Shown here: positions 8,123 through 15,956 of the stretch, one piece after another
How the letters are laid out: the number at the start of each line of letters is the position of its first letter
Numbering within the stretch: the first letter of the stretch is position 1
Origin: Candidatus Polarisedimenticolia bacterium
GTDB taxonomy: Bacteria > Acidobacteriota > Polarisedimenticolia > Gp22-AA2 > AA152
Direction of reading: 5' to 3'
Assembly: GCA_036004685.1 (NCBI GenBank)
Contig: DASYRE010000035.1
Location: forward strand, 1 to 39,824
DNA: 39,824 nt
Translations under genes and position numbers: made by a program
The notes under the pieces: model-generated
Told to the model about the DNA's origin: nothing
Database searches by the model: none
Seen by the model: only the letters and a program-made list of their open reading frames with translations

Positions 8123-9541
8123 CTAGCGCGGACCTTCCCGGCCCGCGCGCAGCGCCGCCAGCAGGCGGTCGTGAATCCCTCCGAAGGCCCCGTTGGACAT
8201 GATCAATACGACGTCCCCGTCCCGGGCTTCCGCGGCGATGAGCCGGACGATCGAGTCGACTTCGGGAACGTGACGGGCGGACAGTCCCCGGTCCTTGAGA
8301 TCCTCCACCAGCCGCTCCACCGAGAATCGCTCTCCTTCCGGAACCCGCTCCGGGTGATCCACCGACGCGATGACGATCTCGTCCGCCATGTCGAACGCCT
8401 CGGCGTACTCTCCCTGGAAAACCGACCTGCGCGACGTATTGGTGCGCGGCTCGAACACCGCCCAGAGGCGGTTCCCCGCGAACCGCTCGGCCAGGGCGGC
8501 GATCGTACCCCGCACCGCGGTAGGATGGTGGGCGAAATCGTCCACCACGACGACGCCGCGCTCCTCGCCGCGAATCTCCTGCCGCCGCTTCACCCCTGGA
8601 AAGCTCGACAGCCCTTTCCCGATCTCCTCGGGACCGAGCCCGAGCTCGGCCGCCGCCGCGGTGACCCCCAGGATGTTCTCGAGGTTGTGATTGCCAGTCA
8701 ACGGGGAGGTGAACGAGGCGTAGCGCTCGTTTCCCCGGAAGACGTCGAAGAGGATTCCCTCCGGCGTCGCCTTGCGCGTCCTGCCGATCCAGAGGGCCTT
8801 CTCCGACACGGCGTAGTCGACGCGCTTGCCGCAGCACTTCCCCGCGAGCGCCCGGACGTTCGGATCGCCGGCGCAATAGACCAGGACCCCCTCCGGAGGA
8901 ATCAGCGCGATGAAGGCGGAGAAGGCTTCCTGGACCGCGGACAGATCGCGGAACATCTCGGCGTGATCGAACTCCACGCTCGTCAGGATCGCGGTGCGGG
9001 GGCGGTAATGGAGGAACTTCGAGCCCTTGTCGAAGTAGGAGGTCTCGTATTCGTCCCCTTCGATGACGAAATGCGGCCCTCTCCCGAGGCGGTAGCTCCG
9101 ATCCTGGCCGCGCAGCACACCCCCGACCAGCCAGGAGGGATCCCGGCCCGCCGCATGCAGCACCCAGGCCATCAGGGCCGACGTCGTGGTCTTCCCGTGA
9201 GTGCCGACGACGACGACCGAATGCCGATCCGCCAGGAAGAGATCCTCCACGGCCTGCGGAAAACTCTTGACGGCGAGCCCGCGTCGCGCGACTTCCTCAG
9301 CCTCGGGATTGGCCTTCGAGACGATGTTGCCGATGATGACGAGATCCGGACCCCAATCGAGATTCGCGGGCTTGTAGCCGAGCATCACCGGCACGCCCAG
9401 CCGCTCCAGCATCCCCGAGATCGGCTGATAGACGTTCTCGTCGGAGCCGCGCACCTGGTGCCCGCTTTCGGCGAGGAGGCCGGCCAGCGAGCCCATGCCG
9501 GTGCCGCAGATTCCCACGAGATGGACTTTGAGCGGCTTCAC
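8123..9541 (-). CDS. mpl: UDP-N-acetylmuramate:L-Ala-gamma-D-Glu-meso-DAP ligase
   Basis: A 472-aa Mur ligase-family protein. The Rossmann opening HLVGICGTGMGSLAGLL lacks the longer form seen in MurC and, together with GSDENVYQPIS, is characteristic of Mpl. The ATP-binding loop is VVGTHGKTTTSALM (about residues 112-125). Further central Mur motifs are EGDEYETSYFD and SVEFDHAEMF, and the C-terminal domain carries LTGNHNLENI and VVDDFAHHPTAV. Mpl re-attaches the murein tripeptide recovered during wall turnover to UDP-MurNAc in the cytoplasm, so it implies a meso-DAP peptidoglycan and a recycling route, in agreement with dapF further along. Six bases separate it from the upstream methyltransferase gene, so the two are very likely one transcript. 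Confidence 0.95.
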   Translation of the reverse strand: MKPLKVHLVGICGTGMGSLAGLLAESGHQVRGSDENVYQPISGMLERLGVPVMLGYKPANLDWGPDLVIIGNIVSKANPEAEEVARRGLAVKSFPQAVEDLFLADRHSVVVVGTHGKTTTSALMAWVLHAAGRDPSWLVGGVLRGQDRSYRLGRGPHFVIEGDEYETSYFDKGSKFLHYRPRTAILTSVEFDHAEMFRDLSAVQEAFSAFIALIPPEGVLVYCAGDPNVRALAGKCCGKRVDYAVSEKALWIGRTRKATPEGILFDVFRGNERYASFTSPLTGNHNLENILGVTAAAAELGLGPEEIGKGLSSFPGVKRRQEIRGEERGVVVVDDFAHHPTAVRGTIAALAERFAGNRLWAVFEPRTNTSRRSVFQGEYAEAFDMADEIVIASVDHPERVPEGERFSVERLVEDLKDRGLSARHVPEVDSIVRLIAAEARDGDVVLIMSNGAFGGIHDRLLAALRAGREGPR

Positions 9542-9547
9542 GGGGCG

Positions 9548-10351
9548 TCAGGCCCCCTTTCCAAAGACCTTTGAAAAGAGATGGCCGAGGAGCGTGCCGG
9601 TCCGGAGAGACCGGCGCGCCCGGCCCCGGGTCAAGACCACGATCGCGGCATCGGCGATGAAGGGATCCCCGCCTCGTTTGAGGGGCTTTCGGCAGATGCG
9701 ATCGATGAGCGCGACGGAGACCTCGAACTCGCGCAGCGACTCGTGAAATTCCTGGCGGCCGTACGCGATCCAGTAGATGTAGTTCGGATCGGGCCGATCG
9801 CCGCGCGGCAGATCGCCGTACGTCGGGCCGTCCGTGAGATTCACCCGAAGGAAGATTCGGCCGCCCGCGGGATTGCAGATCCGGTAGAGCTCCGCGAGAG
9901 CCTTCCGGTAATTGGGGATGTGCATGAGGACGTCGCAGTTCACGACGGCGTCGAACCGGCCGTCGGCGAAGGGCAGGTCGTAGATCGAGCCTTGATGGAG
10001 GTTCTCGGATCGCAGCGACGGGTACTGTCGCTTGCAGTGCGTGAGCATCTGCGAGGACTGATCGACGAGGTGCACGCTCGGCGCGCCGACCCTGGCGAGA
10101 TAGCTCGGCACGTAGAAGCCGGGGCCGCATCCGACCTCGACCAGCTCGTCGCCGGGAGCGAGGTTCTTCTCGAGCAGCAGGACCATCCGGTAGCGCTCGT
10201 TGCTCCAGCGCCTTCGATGGCGGCGGCCCTCCCAGGCGTCGGCCAGCGATTGGGCGACCCCGGGCTCCTCCCACTGAGCGACGCCGAGCACGGGCGAGGA
10301 GGTCTCGCTTTTTTCTTCCGGTCCTTGAGCCGGCCTGGCTTCACGGGTCAC
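9548..10351 (-). CDS. Class I SAM-dependent methyltransferase
   Basis: A 267-aa methyltransferase of the Methyltransf_11/25 type. Motif I is LVEVGCGPGFYVPSYLARVG (about residues 70-89), followed by the acidic SAM-ribose residue in VHLVDQS. Motif III/IV is FDAVVNCDVLMHI, and a later strand is GGRIFLRVNL. The first ~50 residues look disordered and end in an Arg-rich RRHRRRW segment. The substrate is not identifiable. Translation starts at a GTG, and the gene runs into mpl 6 bases downstream. That position suggests, without proving, a link to envelope metabolism. The 178 bases upstream hold no gene that I can support. Confidence 0.85.
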   Translation of the reverse strand: MTREARPAQGPEEKSETSSPVLGVAQWEEPGVAQSLADAWEGRRHRRRWSNERYRMVLLLEKNLAPGDELVEVGCGPGFYVPSYLARVGAPSVHLVDQSSQMLTHCKRQYPSLRSENLHQGSIYDLPFADGRFDAVVNCDVLMHIPNYRKALAELYRICNPAGGRIFLRVNLTDGPTYGDLPRGDRPDPNYIYWIAYGRQEFHESLREFEVSVALIDRICRKPLKRGGDPFIADAAIVVLTRGRARRSLRTGTLLGHLFSKVFGKGA

Positions 10352-10529
10352 GACGCGGGCTCCTGTCCTTCTCCGCTCGCGGCGCGGAGGCGCTCAGAGC
10401 GGGAAATCACAGTCCGTATATCACGAGAGGAGGACGGGTTCAACGAGGTGTTTCGAGCAGGCGGTGTCCGGAATGGAGGGTCGGCGCCGGAGCGGTCGGA
10501 GGCGAGGCGGGAAGATCCCGGCGCTCGCC

Positions 10530-10967
10530 TCAAGGACCCGCTTCCGTTTCGTCCAGGTTCAGGTTCTCCTTGGTGATCAAGGCCACGTTCTCGATCCCGG
10601 CGGCCCGGCAGATGTCCATGAGAGACACGACGTAGCCGTAATCCAGACCGCCGTCGGCCTGGATGAACATGACCTTGTCCTTGTGACCGGTGATCGCCTT
10701 GGTGACCTCGTCACCGAGATTCTGGCGCTGCACCTCGGTCTTGTTCAGGAACAAGCGGGAATCACCCCGGACCGTGAGGATGAGCTGCAGCTTGGTCGGA
10801 TCCGGAGGGAAAATCTCCTTGGTCTCCTGGGGAATCTCCATGTCGAATCCCTTCTGGAGAAGGGGCGTGACCACCATGAAGATAATCAGGAGCACCAGGA
10901 CCACGTCCACCAGGGGGGTGACGTTGATTTCCGATTTGACGGCCGACCCCCCCAAGCTCATTGCCAT
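10530..10967 (-). CDS. Biopolymer transporter ExbD/TolR family protein
   Basis: A 145-aa ExbD-type protein. A short cytoplasmic N-terminus ([16 protein letters not shown]) leads into the single membrane helix [14 protein letters not shown]. The Asp in PLVDV is the conserved, proton-responsive residue of ExbD, TolR and MotB. A periplasmic domain follows and ends in ENVALIT. With ExbB it forms the proton-driven motor that energises TonB. It is the second ExbD in the cluster (22 bases after the first); such duplicated exbD genes are common in TonB systems of Acidobacteria and Deltaproteobacteria. The two copies differ clearly in their periplasmic domains, so they are paralogues rather than a recent duplication. 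Confidence 0.93.
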   Translation of the reverse strand: MAMSLGGSAVKSEINVTPLVDVVLVLLIIFMVVTPLLQKGFDMEIPQETKEIFPPDPTKLQLILTVRGDSRLFLNKTEVQRQNLGDEVTKAITGHKDKVMFIQADGGLDYGYVVSLMDICRAAGIENVALITKENLNLDETEAGP

Positions 10968-10989
10968 GGCTGGCTCTCTCCTCCTTTGC

Positions 10990-11433
10990 TTACTTCTTCT
11001 GGCCGACCGACTTCGATTCCGCCTCGGCCCTCGGCTCGGTCAGCAGTCCGACGTGATCGAAGCCTGCGTCGTTGCACATCAGCATCACTTCCTTCACGTC
11101 CCCGTACTTCAGCATCTTGTCGGCCTTGATGTAGATCGTCTTCTCGGCGCTGCGCTCGTGAATCTCCTGCATGGCGGCGAGGAAGTTCTCCTTCGGGACG
11201 GCGTCGCGATCGATGTAGATCTGCTTCTTGGCGTCGATCGACACCGTGAGCGTGTTCGCGCCATCCGGCTTCTTCTCGCTCGCGGCCGCCGGCGGCAGGG
11301 AGATGTGGACGCCCTTCTGGAGCATCGGGGTCACGACCATGAAGATGATCAGGAGGACCAGGCAGACGTCCACCAACGGAGTGACGTTGATGTCCGATTT
11401 GACTTCCCCCGCTCCGCCGCTACCGACCTGCAT
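10990..11433 (-). CDS. Biopolymer transporter ExbD/TolR family protein
   Basis: A 147-aa ExbD-type protein with the same plan as its downstream neighbour: [16 protein letters not shown], then the membrane helix [13 protein letters not shown], then a periplasmic domain ending DHVGLLTEP. The conserved helix Asp in PLVDV is present. Its ATG start lies inside the 3' end of exbB (14-base overlap), so translation is coupled to the partner with which it assembles in the inner membrane. The C-terminal tail is charged and lysine-rich ([12 protein letters not shown]). Confidence 0.93.
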   Translation of the reverse strand: MQVGSGGAGEVKSDINVTPLVDVCLVLLIIFMVVTPMLQKGVHISLPPAAASEKKPDGANTLTVSIDAKKQIYIDRDAVPKENFLAAMQEIHERSAEKTIYIKADKMLKYGDVKEVMLMCNDAGFDHVGLLTEPRAEAESKSVGQKK

Positions 11434-12127
11434 GAGCGCCCATTCCCTGGCCGCGCACCGGGACGTTCTGCTTCTTGATGAAGAAGTCGATCATCTCCGA
11501 GGACGAATTGTTCATCTCGAGAACGAAATAATCGACCCGGCCCGTGAAGATGTTGAAAATCCATACCGCGGGAATGGCCACGAAGAGTCCGAACGCCGTG
11601 GTGACGAGCGCCTCGGCGATTCCCGCGGACACGGACGCCAATCCTCCGGATCCGCTCGTCGCCATCGATTGAAAGGCGTGAATGATCCCGTACACGGTCC
11701 CGAACAGGCCGATGAAGGGGGCGGTCGTGCCGATCGTCGCCAGCGACGAGATCCCTTTCTTCAGGTCCGTGGACACCAGAATCATTTCGCGATCCATGGA
11801 GCGCCGGACCGCGTCGAGCATCAGGCCTCCCTCCACGCCTTCCTCCGATTCGGACTGCATCTCCTGCAGGCCGGCCGCGATGACCCGCGAGAGATGGCTC
11901 CTCCGGTACTTCTTGGCCAGCTCGACGGCTTCCCGCAGCTTGTTGTTCTTCAGGCACTGCGTCGCGAGAGGCAGGAAGTCGATGGACTCCTTCCTGGCCT
12001 TCCGGAAGAGCAGGAAGCGATCGATGCTGACCTTGACGGTCCAGATGGACATCAAGGCCAGGACGATGACGACGCCCTTGGCCACGGCGCCCATATTGTT
12101 CCAAAGCGCTACCATTCCAAATTCCAT
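11420..12127 (-). CDS. MotA/TolQ/ExbB proton channel family protein
   Basis: A 235-aa ExbB/TolQ-type inner-membrane protein. An N-terminal helix ([14 protein letters not shown]) is followed by a long cytoplasmic region. Then come the two conserved helices of the family: [23 protein letters not shown], split at about residues 118-140, and [21 protein letters not shown]. The TxxxxPxxGLxGT signature is clear in [11 protein letters not shown]. It forms the pentameric scaffold that houses ExbD and converts proton flow to mechanical work on TonB. The start is marked by AGGAGG eight bases before the ATG. It lies 50 bases downstream of tonB and overlaps exbD, so tonB-exbB-exbD-exbD is almost surely one operon. 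Confidence 0.93.
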   Translation of the reverse strand: MEFGMVALWNNMGAVAKGVVIVLALMSIWTVKVSIDRFLLFRKARKESIDFLPLATQCLKNNKLREAVELAKKYRRSHLSRVIAAGLQEMQSESEEGVEGGLMLDAVRRSMDREMILVSTDLKKGISSLATIGTTAPFIGLFGTVYGIIHAFQSMATSGSGGLASVSAGIAEALVTTAFGLFVAIPAVWIFNIFTGRVDYFVLEMNNSSSEMIDFFIKKQNVPVRGQGMGAHAGR

Positions 12128-12177
12128 GTTGCTAGCCTCCTGAATCCTGGATGAGACTCAATCTTATTGCGACAAGC

Positions 12178-12966
12178 CTATTGCGACAAATAAAACTCGA
12201 CCACTATCGTAAAGTAAACATCCACCGGTTTTCCATTTTGGAGCCCCGGCTTATAGCGCCATTGCTTGACGGCGGCGACTGCCGCGTCGTCGAAACCCAG
12301 CTTGGCCCCAGGGCTCTGGAGCACGGTGACGTCCCCGACCGTCCCGTCCTTACGGATGACGGCCTGGAGGATGACCTTGCCGCTGACCTTCGCCCGCCGC
12401 GCCAGCTCGGGATAGGTCGGCTTGATGTGGCTGGATTCGATGATCTCCGGGTTCGACACGCCTCCGAACCCGGCGTAGAGAGGTTGCTCGAGCATGCCGC
12501 CGGGCACCCCTCCCGGCACGCCTCCCAGGACCCCGCCGATGACGCCCCCCACGACGCCGCCCACGACGCCGCCGACCACGCCCCCTTCCACGCCGCCTTC
12601 CACGCCGCCGTCATCGCCCTGATCCCCCTCGTCGGGCGTCTCGATGGGCTTCGGCAGCTCCTTCGGAACCTCGATGGGCTGGACGATCGTGTCGGGGATG
12701 ATGGGCTTCACTTCGACCGGCTTCACCTCGTCCGGCTTCTTCGCGCCGCGCTTCGGAGGAGGGGGCGGCGGAGGAGGCGGGGGAGGCGGAGCCGCGGCCT
12801 GGAACGTGATGACGATGGGAGGCTCGGGAATCGTGTCGACCGCCAGGGAGGCGGCGAAAAGGATCCCGCCCAGAGCGACCAGATGCAGCGCGACCGAAAG
12901 GGGGGCGAAGAACCACCCTCGCTTCGTTTTTTTCTCCTTGCTGGAGACGATCATCTGGCTGAACAA
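12178..12966 (-). CDS. TonB family energy transducer with Pro-rich and Gly-Gly-Val repeats
   Basis: A 262-aa TonB-like protein. Domains in order: cytoplasmic basic start (about 1-17), one membrane anchor (FFAPLSVALHLVALGGILFA), a run of 12 prolines (residues 60-71), a Lys/Pro/Glu spacer, and a GGVx repeat tract (residues about 120-158). The C-terminal TonB domain follows, with PTYPELARRAKVSGKVIL, DGTVGDVTVL and AAVKQWRYKPGLQNGKPV. It carries force from ExbBD across the periplasm to outer-membrane receptors. The glycine-valine tract replaces the usual extended Pro-Lys spacer and is odd: it should be flexible or hydrophobic rather than rod-like. The last bases before the stop contain a short direct duplication (ATTGCGACAA twice, at about 12155 and 12179 onwards). 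Confidence 0.92.
   Translation of the reverse strand: MFSQMIVSSKEKKTKRGWFFAPLSVALHLVALGGILFAASLAVDTIPEPPIVITFQAAAPPPPPPPPPPPPKRGAKKPDEVKPVEVKPIIPDTIVQPIEVPKELPKPIETPDEGDQGDDGGVEGGVEGGVVGGVVGGVVGGVIGGVLGGVPGGVPGGMLEQPLYAGFGGVSNPEIIESSHIKPTYPELARRAKVSGKVILQAVIRKDGTVGDVTVLQSPGAKLGFDDAAVAAVKQWRYKPGLQNGKPVDVYFTIVVEFYLSQ
12493..12609 (-). repeat. Tandem GGVx-coding repeats inside tonB
   Basis: About nine imperfect 12-base units encode Gly-Gly-Val-X with X = Glu, Glu, Val, Val, Val, Ile, Leu, Pro, Pro. The third-base differences between units show that this is not a very recent expansion. Such a tract can still change length by slippage. Confidence 0.75.
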
Positions 12967-12991
12967 GCTCGTGCCTCGCCGGCGCCTGGGA

Positions 12992-13840
12992 TCAGGCGCC
13001 CTTCTTCATCTGCTCTTTGCGCAGCTCAAGCGCTTTCTTCATGTTGACGTCGGCTTGCTGGATGTCTTTCATGGCTTCTTCGGGATCGATCTCGGTGAGG
13101 GCCTTCTGCCTCCACAGCAGGTTGATGTAGCTGTAAGCCTCGAAATAATCGGTCTTCAGCTCAACGGCCTTTTGGAGCGCTTTCATTCCCTCGTCGATCA
13201 GGGATCTCTTCTCCTCCACCAGGAGATCGGTGCCCTTGTAGGCGCGCTCCCAGCAAAGGACTCCCAGGGAATACCAGGCCTCGTGGTTCTTGGGATCCGC
13301 CTCGGCACGGGCGCGGAACCATTTCCGGGCCTCCTCGAAATTCGTGGCCTTGGCGTAGATCATCCCGATGCTCTGCAGGATCCGGCTGTTCTTGGGATCC
13401 GCCTTGAGCTTCTCCTTGTAGAAGCTCGCCGCCTCCTCGTAGCGCTGGGTCTTCAGATAGGTGTCCATCATCAGGTCCTCGGTCCGCTCGTCGTTCGGAA
13501 CGAACTGAAGATAGCGGCGGAGCTTGATGATGGCCTTTTCAGAGTATTCGACGTCTTTCTTGTGCAGGGAGCCCGGCTGGTAGAGGGCGAGATAGGCAAG
13601 TCCTGAGTTGCGGTAGGCCTCGGCCCACCAAGGATCGATGGCGATCACTTGATCATACTTTTGGATCGCATCCAGGTATTTCTCGGAGCGATAGAGATTG
13701 TTCGCGTCGCGCATCAAGATGCGGGCTTTCAATTTCTGACAGCCCAGGCCGGTCGCGACCAGGCAGACGCAGAGACCGACCCACACCGCTTTTCTCAAGA
13801 TGACACCCACCCCCTGAACTCGAATCTTATCCTTCATCAT
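12992..13840 (-). CDS. TPR lipoprotein of the TonB cluster
   Basis: A protein of about 280 aa with a hydrophobic N-terminal segment (VWVGLCVCLVATGLGC) that looks like a lipoprotein signal, with Cys at the end as the lipid attachment site although the lipobox is not perfect. The rest is helical repeats of TPR type: SEKYLDAIQKYDQVIAIDPW, WAEAYRNSGLAYLAL, TQRYEEAASFYKEKLKADP and EEARKWFRARAEADPKNHEA. TPR proteins beside ExbB/ExbD/TonB probably help build or organise the complex in the periplasm. Start choice is uncertain. The ATG-ATG at 13837-13840 has no clear ribosome site, while a TTG at 13798 has AGGGGG 11 bases upstream and would give a more typical lipoprotein signal. It is 26 bases upstream of tonB and is probably the first gene of the operon. 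Confidence 0.82.
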   Translation of the reverse strand: MMKDKIRVQGVGVILRKAVWVGLCVCLVATGLGCQKLKARILMRDANNLYRSEKYLDAIQKYDQVIAIDPWWAEAYRNSGLAYLALYQPGSLHKKDVEYSEKAIIKLRRYLQFVPNDERTEDLMMDTYLKTQRYEEAASFYKEKLKADPKNSRILQSIGMIYAKATNFEEARKWFRARAEADPKNHEAWYSLGVLCWERAYKGTDLLVEEKRSLIDEGMKALQKAVELKTDYFEAYSYINLLWRQKALTEIDPEEAMKDIQQADVNMKKALELRKEQMKKGA

Positions 13841-13858
13841 ACAGCGAAAACCCAACAC

Positions 13859-14127
13859 CGGGTACGGCTTCTGCGGCCTCCGCTGCAGCCGAACCGCTCA
13901 CGGCCGATGCGACATGGCGCGGCCGAGAAGGACGGCAGGATGGAGCGGCTCGACGATAAGACGATCGAGGAATCCGTATCCTTCCAGTGCCGACTCACGA
14001 CCGCCTTCCGCCTCCGGGCGCACGAGGAAACCGGCCAACCGTATGCCTTGCTACGGTGAGGTGTGAATCATCCATGCGTTTGAACCGGCGAACTTTACGC
14101 CGGTCCTTCCAAGATTGTCAACGATTT
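13859..14127 (-). other. Gene-free interval; possible long leader of the TPR-tonB operon
   Basis: No convincing gene is seen on either strand in the 269 bases ahead of the TPR gene. A 26-codon minus-strand frame starting at about 14076 has no ribosome site. With the promoter at 14092-14121, the transcript would carry a leader of roughly 245-290 nt. I see no known riboswitch. Confidence 0.4.
14092..14121 (-). promoter_or_regulatory. Sigma-70-type promoter upstream of the TPR-tonB-exb operon
   Basis: On the minus strand a perfect TTGACA (14121-14116), an 18-base spacer and TAAAGT (14097-14092) form a likely promoter. It lies just beyond the hairpin that follows the sigma region-4 gene and points towards the TPR and tonB genes. 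Confidence 0.5.
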
Positions 14128-14168
14128 TTTTCGGCCCGCCTCGTGGGGGGGACGAAGCGGGCCGAAAA
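14128..14168 (-). terminator. Strong hairpin after the sigma region-4 gene
   Basis: A 12-bp perfect inverted repeat (TTTTCGGCCCGC and its complement) encloses a second 4-bp stem (TCGT/ACGA) and a 7-base loop. It lies 40 bases after the stop of the 14208 gene. It lacks the U-tract after the stem on either strand: the T-run precedes and the A-run follows. It is therefore not a textbook intrinsic terminator, though it may still stop or protect the transcript. Confidence 0.45.
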
Positions 14169-14207
14169 GGGGGGCGAGGAGGAATTTCTTACAAGCACGT
14201 TGAAGAA

Positions 14208-14561
14208 TCAGGAGATCAAAAGGTCCCGTCGCATCCCGGCCAAGGTAGCCCGCAGTTTGGCCAAGGCGTCTCTCTCCAGCTGCCTCACTCTCTCTTTGCT
14301 GAGCTTCAGGATGTGGGCGATGGCCCCGAGGGTCATCTCCACGTCGTCCACGATCCCGAACCGTCGCTCCAGGATGTACCGCTCCCTGGAAGGCAGGTCC
14401 CTGAGCGCCTTCTTGAGGACCTCGAGGGTCTCCTTCCGAATGACCGAGTTCTCCTGTTTGAGGGAATCGGGATCGGAGATCAAGGCTTCGAGACGGGTGT
14501 CCTCGTCTGGATTGATGTATTCATCGTACGAGGTCGCATAGGGAAGCAGCGTTTTCCACAT
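14208..14561 (-). CDS. Stand-alone sigma-70 region 4 protein
   Basis: A 117-aa protein that matches only the C-terminal part of a sigma-70 factor. DEDTRLEALISDPDS looks like the region 3.2 linker, LPSRERYILERRFGI is region 4.1, and TLGAIAHILKLSKERVRQLE is the region 4.2 helix-turn-helix that contacts the -35 element, followed by ALAKLRATL. Regions 1.2, 2 and 3 are absent. It is unlikely to be a broken gene: GGAGG lies 8 bases before the ATG, and no region-2 remnant appears in any frame of the ~280 bases upstream. Known parallels are split sigma factors such as SigO/RsoA of Bacillus, in which region 4 sits on its own polypeptide. It could work with a separate region-2 protein, modulate RNA polymerase, or act as a simple DNA-binding regulator. 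Confidence 0.8.
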   Translation of the reverse strand: MWKTLLPYATSYDEYINPDEDTRLEALISDPDSLKQENSVIRKETLEVLKKALRDLPSRERYILERRFGIVDDVEMTLGAIAHILKLSKERVRQLERDALAKLRATLAGMRRDLLIS

Positions 14562-14715
14562 GTCGTCGCACCTCCAATGGCGAAGGGGAACAGCAAATCG
14601 CCTGCCACCCGGATTCCGACCAAGGAAGGACCCCTTTTCACCTGCTGAAAACGACCCGCAGACCTCTTGACGAAAAGTTAACTTATTAAAACAAAAAGGC
14701 TTGGTTTGAGTCCGG

Positions 14716-14744
14716 CGGCCCGGCCGGCGGCGGCCGGCGGAGAG
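14716..14744 (-). terminator. GC-rich inverted repeat downstream of the hslVU-dapF group
   Basis: CCGGCGGCC and GGCCGCCGG arms make a very stable hairpin about 100 bases after the last gene of the group. A CTTTTTGTTTT run follows some 15 bases later on the minus strand. The spacing is too long for a classical intrinsic terminator. The AT-rich pocket immediately beyond (14675-14700) probably contains the promoter of the sigma region-4 gene, but I cannot assign its boxes. Confidence 0.3.
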
Positions 14745-14839
14745 GATGGGAGGCCGATGGCAGAATCGACATGCCGGGGATGACCGCTGCAGGGGCCAGA
14801 ATGGCGTGATTTGAGGCGGTCCCGGCGTTTTGGCGGGGT

Positions 14840-15103
14840 TTAGGGCTCCGGCGGAAGGCTCTCGGTTTTCCTCTTACGCCAATTCTTCCGCCAGGCCTTG
14901 AGCTTTTCGAGGAGCTTGCGAGCCCATGGGCTCTCCGTGCTGAGAATCGCGAGCCCGGAGAAGATGAACAGGAACCCCTGGAGAATGGGCAGGAAAAGAC
15001 CCACTACGCCGACGGCGATGAGAGACCATCCCGCAGTCAGCCGGAGGATTCTCCAGAGAACGCGTTTCCCTTCTTCACCCAGCAATCTTCCCTCCCGGCC
15101 CAA
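14840..15103 (-). CDS. Small PGPGW-like membrane protein
   Basis: An 87-aa protein with two adjacent hydrophobic segments (LTAGWSLIAVGVVGLFLPIL and GFLFIFSGLAILS) and a strongly basic C-terminal tail (KLKAWRKNWRKRK). The pattern AGW..IAVGVVGLFLP followed by F.FSGLAILSTESPWARKLLEKLK matches the small PGPGW-type membrane proteins, although the family's PGPGW core reads PILQG here. The function of the family is unknown. The start lies 7 bases downstream of the dapF stop, so it is the last gene of that operon. Confidence 0.7.
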   Translation of the reverse strand: MGREGRLLGEEGKRVLWRILRLTAGWSLIAVGVVGLFLPILQGFLFIFSGLAILSTESPWARKLLEKLKAWRKNWRKRKTESLPPEP

Positions 15104-15109
15104 GCCCCG

Positions 15110-15946
15110 TCAGCCTTTGCGAGGGGGATCGAATCCACGCGTCGCCTCGCTGCTCAAGTTTCCTTGATAGATCAGGCGGGCGTCCCCTTCAAGGACGATG
15201 TGGGAGAAAGCCCCGGGGGACCCCCGGAAATGCACGGACAGGGTCACGCCGGAGCGCGTCCAGCAGGCCACCGGCGATCGCGTCATCCCCAGGGAAGTCG
15301 TCACCAGCGCCGCCGCGACGCAGCCCGTGCCGCAGGAAAGCGTCTCTCCTTCCACACCTCTCTCGTACGTTCGGACGGCGAGAGTGTGCTCGTCCACCAC
15401 CATGACGAAATTCGCATTGGCCCCTTCCGGGCCGAGCTCGGGATGGAATCGCAGCTTGCGGCCGATCTCGTTGATCGACACGGTGTGCGGGACGTCACGG
15501 AACACGACGACGTGCGGGACGCCGGTGTCAATGAAAGCGCCTTCCAGGACCTGGTCGTCCAGCTTCAACTTCAGATCGGGACGGAAGCGCGCCGCCGGCG
15601 GCATCGCGAACTGGACTCTTTCCCCCTCGATGGTGGCGTCGTGCACCATCTTGATGGTCTCCACCCTCATCCTCGGACCGACCGCCCCCATGAGGTAGCC
15701 AAGCCGCGAGGCGCAGCGGCCGCCGTTGCCGCAGAAAGTGGTCTGGCCGTCCGGGTTGAAGAAGGTCGCCCGAAAATCGGCGACGCGGGAGGACTCGATG
15801 AAAATGACGCCGTCCGCCCCCACCGAGAGGGCGCGGACGCTGATCCGCCTCACCAGATCCGGCATCGCCTCGCTTTGGACCTGAACGGATCGGTTGTCCA
15901 CGACGATGAAATCGTTGCCTCCTCCCGACATCTTGAAGAATTCCAT
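15110..15946 (-). CDS. dapF: Diaminopimelate epimerase
   Basis: A 278-aa enzyme that converts LL- to meso-diaminopimelate, the last step before peptidoglycan (and lysine) in the DAP pathway. The opening MEFFKMSGGGNDFIVVDN is the DapF N-terminus. The two catalytic cysteines lie in FCGNGGRC (about residue 69) and ETLSCGTGC (about residue 212), which act as the acid/base pair. The ATG at 15946 has AGGAG seven bases upstream and gives a normal family length; the frame extends further upstream but only as an overlap with the previous gene. It starts 10 bases after the Fn3 lipoprotein gene and runs into the small membrane protein gene, so it belongs to the hslVU-lipoprotein-dapF unit. Confidence 0.94.
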   Translation of the reverse strand: MEFFKMSGGGNDFIVVDNRSVQVQSEAMPDLVRRISVRALSVGADGVIFIESSRVADFRATFFNPDGQTTFCGNGGRCASRLGYLMGAVGPRMRVETIKMVHDATIEGERVQFAMPPAARFRPDLKLKLDDQVLEGAFIDTGVPHVVVFRDVPHTVSINEIGRKLRFHPELGPEGANANFVMVVDEHTLAVRTYERGVEGETLSCGTGCVAAALVTTSLGMTRSPVACWTRSGVTLSVHFRGSPGAFSHIVLEGDARLIYQGNLSSEATRGFDPPRKG

Positions 15947-15956
15947 CGCCTTCTCC

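Noticed and set aside
8171-9574. Long plus-strand frame opposite mpl
   Set aside because: mpl has every family motif; the opposite frame is an Arg/His/Asp-rich shadow.
12155-12190. Direct duplication ATTGCGACAA at the tonB stop as an insertion-sequence target site
   Set aside because: The copies are only 14 bases apart with nothing between them. Slippage duplication is simpler.
12493-12609. CRISPR-like tandem repeats
   Set aside because: The repeats are in-frame 12-base units inside tonB, with no spacers.
13999-14076. 26-codon leader peptide frame (-) upstream of the TPR gene
   Set aside because: No ribosome site and no regulatory codon run.
14562-14700. Frameshifted region 2 of a sigma factor upstream of the region-4 gene
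   Set aside because: No region-2 motifs in any frame, and the short gene has its own ribosome site directly before the ATG.
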